Positions 60,044 through 64,000 of a DNA stretch of 64,000 nt are shown here, piece after piece. The notes below the pieces were generated by a model that was not told the DNA's origin, made no database searches, and was given only the letters and a program-made list of their open reading frames with translations. Position numbers and translations under genes: made by a program. The stretch's first letter is position 1. Each line of letters opens with the position of its first letter. Origin of the DNA: Clostridia bacterium (GTDB lineage Bacteria > Bacillota > Clostridia > Oscillospirales > Acutalibacteraceae); assembly GCA_024404115.1 (NCBI GenBank), contig JAKSQM010000004.1, forward strand, positions 124,001 to 188,000, in the 5' to 3' direction.

Positions 60044-61087
60044 ATGTCTTTTGACAATTTAAGACTTGAAAAAGGAATGTACGGCAACGGCTGCACATTC
60101 ACTCAGATGCTCGAAAAGGCAGACCCATCTGAAAATTACAGAGGTACTGCCCTTGAGGGTCTTGACGCATTCCAGCGTCAGCTTAAAAGATTTGATATAA
60201 AGGTGTCGGGACCCGACAGCAGTGTTGTTGGCAAATTCTTCCAGACATCAGATGCGGCGGTGCTTTTCCCCGAATATCTCACAAGGGTTATCCGCTGCGG
60301 AATTGACGAGGCAAATTATCTTTCAAGCATTGTTGCAACCACAACAAATGTTGACTCAATGGATTACAGAGCTGTTGATTTCAAGCTGGATTATGACACT
60401 GCAACAGATGCAAAGAAAAGAGAAATATGGCCGTCTCTTCCTGAGGGTGAGCTGGTGCCCGAGGTACAGTATACAATCGGGGACAGGCTTGTAAGGCTTC
60501 GCAAAAGAGGCAAAATGTTCTCTGCTTCTTACGATGCTATCCGCTTCCAGCGTCTTGATGTTGTGGCGGTTGCGCTCAAAAAAATCGGTGCATCAATGGC
60601 TCACAATATTACAGCCGACGCTATGAAAACAATCTATGACGGTGATGATGCAGACGGCACAAACGCTGCCGAGGTCAAATCCGTCAGCACATTCAATTTC
60701 AACAATCTTGTTGATTTCTGGGCAGGCTTTTCGCCCTATAAGCTGACAACGCTTATCACAACCCCTGCGGTGGCGGCAACGCTTATTAAAATGACCGAAT
60801 TCAGAGATGCGGCGGCAGGTCTTGACTTCCACGGCACAGGCAAGCTCATTTCGCCATTTGGTGCAGACCTTATCTCTGCAAAGGGACTTGTGCCCGACTC
60901 CGCAATTGTTGGCCTTGATAAGAGCTGTGCCCTTGAACATCTCAAGGTTGGCGATATTGAGGTTGAATACGGCAAGCTTATTGACCATCAGCTGGAGCAG
61001 GTGGTTATAACATCAATTAACGGCTTTGCAAAAATCTTTGAGGGCGCAAGCGGAGTTATGGCAACCTCCGGTGGCGATAAATGGTAA
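60044..61087 (+). CDS. Phage major capsid protein
   Basis: 347 residues with AAGGAGG before the ATG. Position after the protease and a large beta-rich domain around LFPEYLTRVIRCGIDEANYL, VQYTIGDRLVRLRKRGKMFS and the end AKIFEGASGVMATS suggest an HK97-fold capsid protein, related to major capsid proteins of Clostridium phages. No delta domain is apparent; the preceding protease tail may supply scaffolding. Confidence 0.88.
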   Translation: MSFDNLRLEKGMYGNGCTFTQMLEKADPSENYRGTALEGLDAFQRQLKRFDIKVSGPDSSVVGKFFQTSDAAVLFPEYLTRVIRCGIDEANYLSSIVATTTNVDSMDYRAVDFKLDYDTATDAKKREIWPSLPEGELVPEVQYTIGDRLVRLRKRGKMFSASYDAIRFQRLDVVAVALKKIGASMAHNITADAMKTIYDGDDADGTNAAEVKSVSTFNFNNLVDFWAGFSPYKLTTLITTPAVAATLIKMTEFRDAAAGLDFHGTGKLISPFGADLISAKGLVPDSAIVGLDKSCALEHLKVGDIEVEYGKLIDHQLEQVVITSINGFAKIFEGASGVMATSGGDKW

Positions 61088-61461
61088 ACGAGCTTGATGT
61101 TTATGAGGTTCTGAAGCATCTGACAGCGGTGGACAGCACTCAGGAAATCATTGATTTATGCGCCCAGTGCTTTGAGTCAATCGTTAAAGAGCTGAAAAGC
61201 GGAACGGATACAGACGACCCGAGAATCCTTAATGCGGCTGCGGCAAAGGCGTTTTATCTTCTTTGCGTTAAAGAGAAATCAGCTCAGACGGGCGGTGAAA
61301 TCACTTCCTTTAAAGCAGGCGATTTAAGCGTTTCACAAAAAAGCAGTGAGGCTGGCAGTAAGCTTGAAGCTGCCAGAAAGCTCTATGAATCTGAATTGAA
61401 AAAGCTCACCCCTTTATATGAGGACACAGGCTTTTTTGCAGGAAAGGTTGATATTACATGA
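61081..61461 (+). CDS. Probable head-tail connector (adaptor)
   Basis: 126 residues, mostly helical (VYEVLKHLTAVDSTQEIIDL). Overlaps the capsid gene by 7 bases and the next gene by 4. Size and position fit a gp6/gp15-like adaptor that docks on the portal, but similarity is not recognisable by eye. It lacks any catalytic motif. Confidence 0.6.
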   Translation: MVNELDVYEVLKHLTAVDSTQEIIDLCAQCFESIVKELKSGTDTDDPRILNAAAAKAFYLLCVKEKSAQTGGEITSFKAGDLSVSQKSSEAGSKLEAARKLYESELKKLTPLYEDTGFFAGKVDIT

Positions 61462-61805
61462 ATGGACTTGATATCAGCACAATGTTCAAAAAATTCGGCA
61501 GAGAAATAAGGCTTACCCGCGATGACGGCTGGTATTCGCCGATTTTTCACGGATTCATTCAGCCGCTGCGTTATAAAAATAAAATCTACCTTGACGGTGT
61601 TTATACGGTTATCGGCTTTGATAATCAGGGCAAATATCTTTATATCGGTCCGCCGGAGCATGACCTTACAGTTTTTGACACAACGCAGGGTTATATTGAG
61701 GCGGACGGAGTTAAATACACCGTTGACCGAGCAGAAAAAGTTTATTATTCAGACACGCCTGTTTATATATGGGCAATTATCAGAGAAGTTGTGGAGGTGT
61801 TATAA
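61458..61805 (+). CDS. Small phage protein, probable head-closure or neck protein
   Basis: 115 residues, beta-rich and aromatic, with YLYIGPPEHDLTVFD. Position after the adaptor fits a head stopper or neck protein. No family recognised. Shares one base with the next start. Confidence 0.55.
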   Translation: MNGLDISTMFKKFGREIRLTRDDGWYSPIFHGFIQPLRYKNKIYLDGVYTVIGFDNQGKYLYIGPPEHDLTVFDTTQGYIEADGVKYTVDRAEKVYYSDTPVYIWAIIREVVEVL

Positions 61806-62638
61806 TGGATTCAATAGTTGCACTGCCCTCAAAAATTGTTGACTGGCTTTCAACAAGACCTCAGCTCAGGGATATAAATTTCTTTACTGAATTTCCTCCT
61901 ATCAATAAAGCTGTCCCCCTTAAAAAAGCCATTGTTGCAGTTGGCATACAGGAGCTGAAAATCGTTGACAAGTTTGTTGAGAATGCAGAGGGCATTCTTG
62001 AAAGGCAGGAATATTGCAGAACGGCAGATATTCACGCAAGGCTCAGCATATGTGTGCCTTATTCGTACGGTGGCTCAGCTTGCCATGAGATTTTCACAAA
62101 AATTATGGACGAGCTGACATTCTGCACGGATCTGAATATTACAGAATCTGACTGCGGAGAGATTGAATCCGACAGAAACACCAGCGCACTTGTGCTGGGA
62201 GGCGGCTTTAAAATCAGCGCAGATTTCTGCCCTGGCGAGGTTGCCGATGACCATTATATTTCATTTCTTGATAAGGAGTTCCTTTGCGGCTCTCATATCA
62301 GAAATGAAGAGGTTCATGTTACCAACGAGGATAAAGCCAAATGGAACAACCCGTTTTTTGTGGGTACATATTTTGGCACAGGCTCAACCAGCAGGACAAT
62401 TGAAGTCGGTTTCAAGCCAAGAATGATAATTCTTTTTTGCAGCGATTGCGCACCGTTTGAAATAAATTTCGGCACGCAAAAGATTTTTGTGAATTTTGCC
62501 TTTGGTTCGGGCAATTACTGCACGCAGGGCATTTCGCTTACATCAAACGGATTCAAGGTCAGCAAAAGCACATTCAATAACTGCACCACTTCATTTAATG
62601 ATACGGGCATGATATATTGCTATGCGGCAATGAAATAA
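61805..62638 (+). CDS. Phage tail-completion-like protein with tail-fibre-like C-terminal domain
   Basis: 277 residues; ATG at 61805 after GGAGG. N-terminal half (about 1-165) resembles tail-terminator/completion proteins (VPYSYGGSACHEIFTKIMDE). A hinge EVHVTNEDKAKWN, typical of phage fibre proteins, leads to a C-terminal domain of about 95 residues (YFGTGSTSRTIEVGFKPRMI) like receptor-binding fibre tips. This fusion is odd, as these parts normally belong to different proteins. It is the last phage gene. Confidence 0.6.
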   Translation: MDSIVALPSKIVDWLSTRPQLRDINFFTEFPPINKAVPLKKAIVAVGIQELKIVDKFVENAEGILERQEYCRTADIHARLSICVPYSYGGSACHEIFTKIMDELTFCTDLNITESDCGEIESDRNTSALVLGGGFKISADFCPGEVADDHYISFLDKEFLCGSHIRNEEVHVTNEDKAKWNNPFFVGTYFGTGSTSRTIEVGFKPRMIILFCSDCAPFEINFGTQKIFVNFAFGSGNYCTQGISLTSNGFKVSKSTFNNCTTSFNDTGMIYCYAAMK

Positions 62639-62643
62639 AAAAT

Positions 62644-62672
62644 GGACTGCCGCATTTAGCGCAGACCGAAAA
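62644..62672 (-). repeat. 29-base dispersed tag, exact copy of the right end of the element at 47414
   Basis: Opens GGACTGCCGCATTTAGCG, six bases after the phage operon stop. Identical to the reverse complement of 47596-47624, and followed in both places by an A-rich linker and a long hairpin. The matching left end found in the first copy is not seen here. Confidence 0.75.
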
Positions 62673-62684
62673 GTAAAAAATAAA

Positions 62685-62736
62685 AAAGATGGTTTTAAAA
62701 GTAGAAACTACTGTTTAAGACCATCTTTGTTTTATT
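62685..62736. terminator. Long terminator hairpin after the phage cluster
   Basis: AAAGATGGTTTTAAA (62685-62699) pairs with TTTAAGACCATCTTT (62714-62728), with AGTAG/CTACT extending it, then GTTTTATT. Bidirectional in form; the remaining bases to 62781 are A/T-rich. Confidence 0.8.
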
Positions 62737-62781
62737 GTGAAATATTATTTAAAATTGATTTTACTTTTCTAAGTGTTTTTG

Positions 62782-63996
62782 CTAGCTTTCAGAGTCATCA
62801 AGAATCTGCGATACACTTTCTTTACTGCTCTGTGTTCGCTTTTCAACTTCTTTTGCATATTCACGGTAAAAATCATTGATGTTTATATCTTTTAAATCAA
62901 CAAGATTATCGTCTTTAGCATCATCTGAAAAAGAGGATGAGCCGTGGTGCATATGAAGATTTGTATGTGAAAATTCGTCGATTTTCTGCTGAACGCTGCC
63001 TTTTGAAAAATCATCAAGAAGCTTTTCGTTAGACTTTGCGTTAATATCATTCTGCTCTTTCATTCCGTCAATGGCTTCAACGCCACGCTCACGCTTTTGG
63101 CGGTATTCAATCTCTGCAAGCTCCTTTTGAAGCTTGTACTTTTCTCTTTCTGCCATTTTCTTTTTATAATAAATCCAGACCATTACGAAAGAGATAATCT
63201 GAACAAGCATCAGCTTTATCATTGTTTGCCAGTTTGTGATTTTGCTCTGAGAAAAGAAAAGAGAAAATGCAAGGAAATTATAAATATAATGGTCAAAGAA
63301 AACGAGCCATATATCGCCGCTGACTCTTGCCAGAAGACCCCATTTAATGCCTGTCATAAATTCATGAATTACATAAAATGCAGCAATGGCAATCATAAAT
63401 GTGATTCGTTCAAAAGCATAACCGTATGTATTGAAAACAACATTTCTTGCGTGATTCACAAGTGGCAGGGGAATATAAAGAATTGCCTGAATCAGGTTGG
63501 CATCAAAGAACTGATAAACGGGTCTTGCACTTCTTAAAGCGTAGCCTCTGAAAAACAGTTCTTTCATAAAAACGCTCACAGCGATTGTTACAGCATAAAT
63601 AAATGTAGCTTTTGGTATGCTTGCACCGTTACTGTAGTTAAGATTGGGAGGAATAAACTGAACCTTTGCCCACTCAAAACCAAGTGCTGCATAAATAAGC
63701 GCAAAAAGCCCAGCCACAATTGCAATGGGGACAAGAGAGAAAATTGCACCTCTGTAAAGACCTTTGAAGATTCTTTTTGGGCGGAGGTCAACGCCATACG
63801 CCCTTACATCTTTTTTCTTAATAAGGCAGGCGACAAAAATGCAGATTATGCCAATAACATGACCGTAAAGATTTGTGCCAAAAATTGTTGAATCGCCCCT
63901 GAGCTTCAGTGCAAAAACATCAATGCAGTGAGCTACAAGAACAAACAGATAAACATTAAAAATCTGAGGGAGAACTTTACTTTTCGGATTCGCCAT
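62782..63996 (-). CDS. CPBP (CAAX protease/bacteriocin-processing) family membrane protein
   Basis: 404 residues, about eight membrane helices then a charged cytosolic tail (about 270-404). Motif 1 of the ABI/CPBP family is KELFFRGY, with Lys where the first Glu of EExxxR is expected; motifs 2 (FYVIHEF, FxxxH) and 3 (HYIYN, HxxxN) are intact. Active-site change may reduce or abolish protease activity. The TTAG just before the ATG suggests an overlapping upstream gene beyond the window. Confidence 0.88.
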   Translation of the reverse strand: MANPKSKVLPQIFNVYLFVLVAHCIDVFALKLRGDSTIFGTNLYGHVIGIICIFVACLIKKKDVRAYGVDLRPKRIFKGLYRGAIFSLVPIAIVAGLFALIYAALGFEWAKVQFIPPNLNYSNGASIPKATFIYAVTIAVSVFMKELFFRGYALRSARPVYQFFDANLIQAILYIPLPLVNHARNVVFNTYGYAFERITFMIAIAAFYVIHEFMTGIKWGLLARVSGDIWLVFFDHYIYNFLAFSLFFSQSKITNWQTMIKLMLVQIISFVMVWIYYKKKMAEREKYKLQKELAEIEYRQKRERGVEAIDGMKEQNDINAKSNEKLLDDFSKGSVQQKIDEFSHTNLHMHHGSSSFSDDAKDDNLVDLKDININDFYREYAKEVEKRTQSSKESVSQILDDSES

Positions 63997-64000
63997 CTAA

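Overview
The window reads as chromosome from a low-to-medium GC, Gram-positive Clostridia, most likely an anaerobic gut member of the Oscillospirales/Ruminococcaceae type. The evidence is strong AGGAGG ribosome sites, TTGACA-17-TATAAT promoters, an electron-bifurcating [FeFe]-hydrogenase set beside an iron alcohol dehydrogenase (fermentation), an IspH-S1 fusion, an L10 leader, and many secreted proteins with Gram-positive signal peptides. No rRNA, tRNA, CRISPR array or transposase gene was seen.

Layout. 1-5.6 kb: a partial gene, a SEDS/transpeptidase pair for cell-wall synthesis, and two secreted proteins. 5.6-15.5 kb (minus): Fe-alcohol dehydrogenase, the hydABC hydrogenase operon, and an upstream sensory-looking operon with two DRTGG proteins, an RsbW-like kinase, a divergent HydS-type hydrogenase lacking a PAS domain, and a PHP protein. 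15.6-26.8 kb (plus): efp, a CD1247-like protein, a PucR/CdaR-type regulator, ftsEX with its M23 hydrolase, an S41 peptidase with odd catalytic residues, and a Fur-family regulator with a zinc ABC transporter behind a perfect 14-bp palindrome. 26.9-30.8 kb: rpmG-secE-nusG-rplK-rplA-rplJ-rplL with several candidate RNA control elements. 30.8-52.2 kb (minus): maf, NUDIX, M20 dipeptidase, serA, serC, a TetM/EF-G-like GTPase fused to a Rae1/YacP-type NYN nuclease, a lipase-like hydrolase, a C1 peptidase broken by one in-frame TGA, a 39-aa peptide, a FAD protein, ychF, a GT2-teichoic acid polymerase fusion, ispH-S1, plsC, cmk and a BaiN-like flavoprotein. 52.3-56 kb: GH95 fucosidase, HAD phosphatase, and a secreted protein with a W-rich tail. 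56.1-62.6 kb: an intact phage head-gene cluster with no tail tube, tape measure, lysis or integrase gene in view. 62.8-64 kb: a CPBP-type membrane protein.

Strongest leads are: (1) the ribosomal GTPase-NYN nuclease fusion at 35.9-38.5 kb; (2) the head-only phage cluster; (3) a 212-bp inverted-repeat element at 47.4 kb whose 29-base end recurs exactly after the phage cluster; (4) the PAS-less hydrogenase sensor operon; (5) a shared aromatic C-terminal tail on two secreted proteins; (6) repeated L1-site-like hairpins around rplK.
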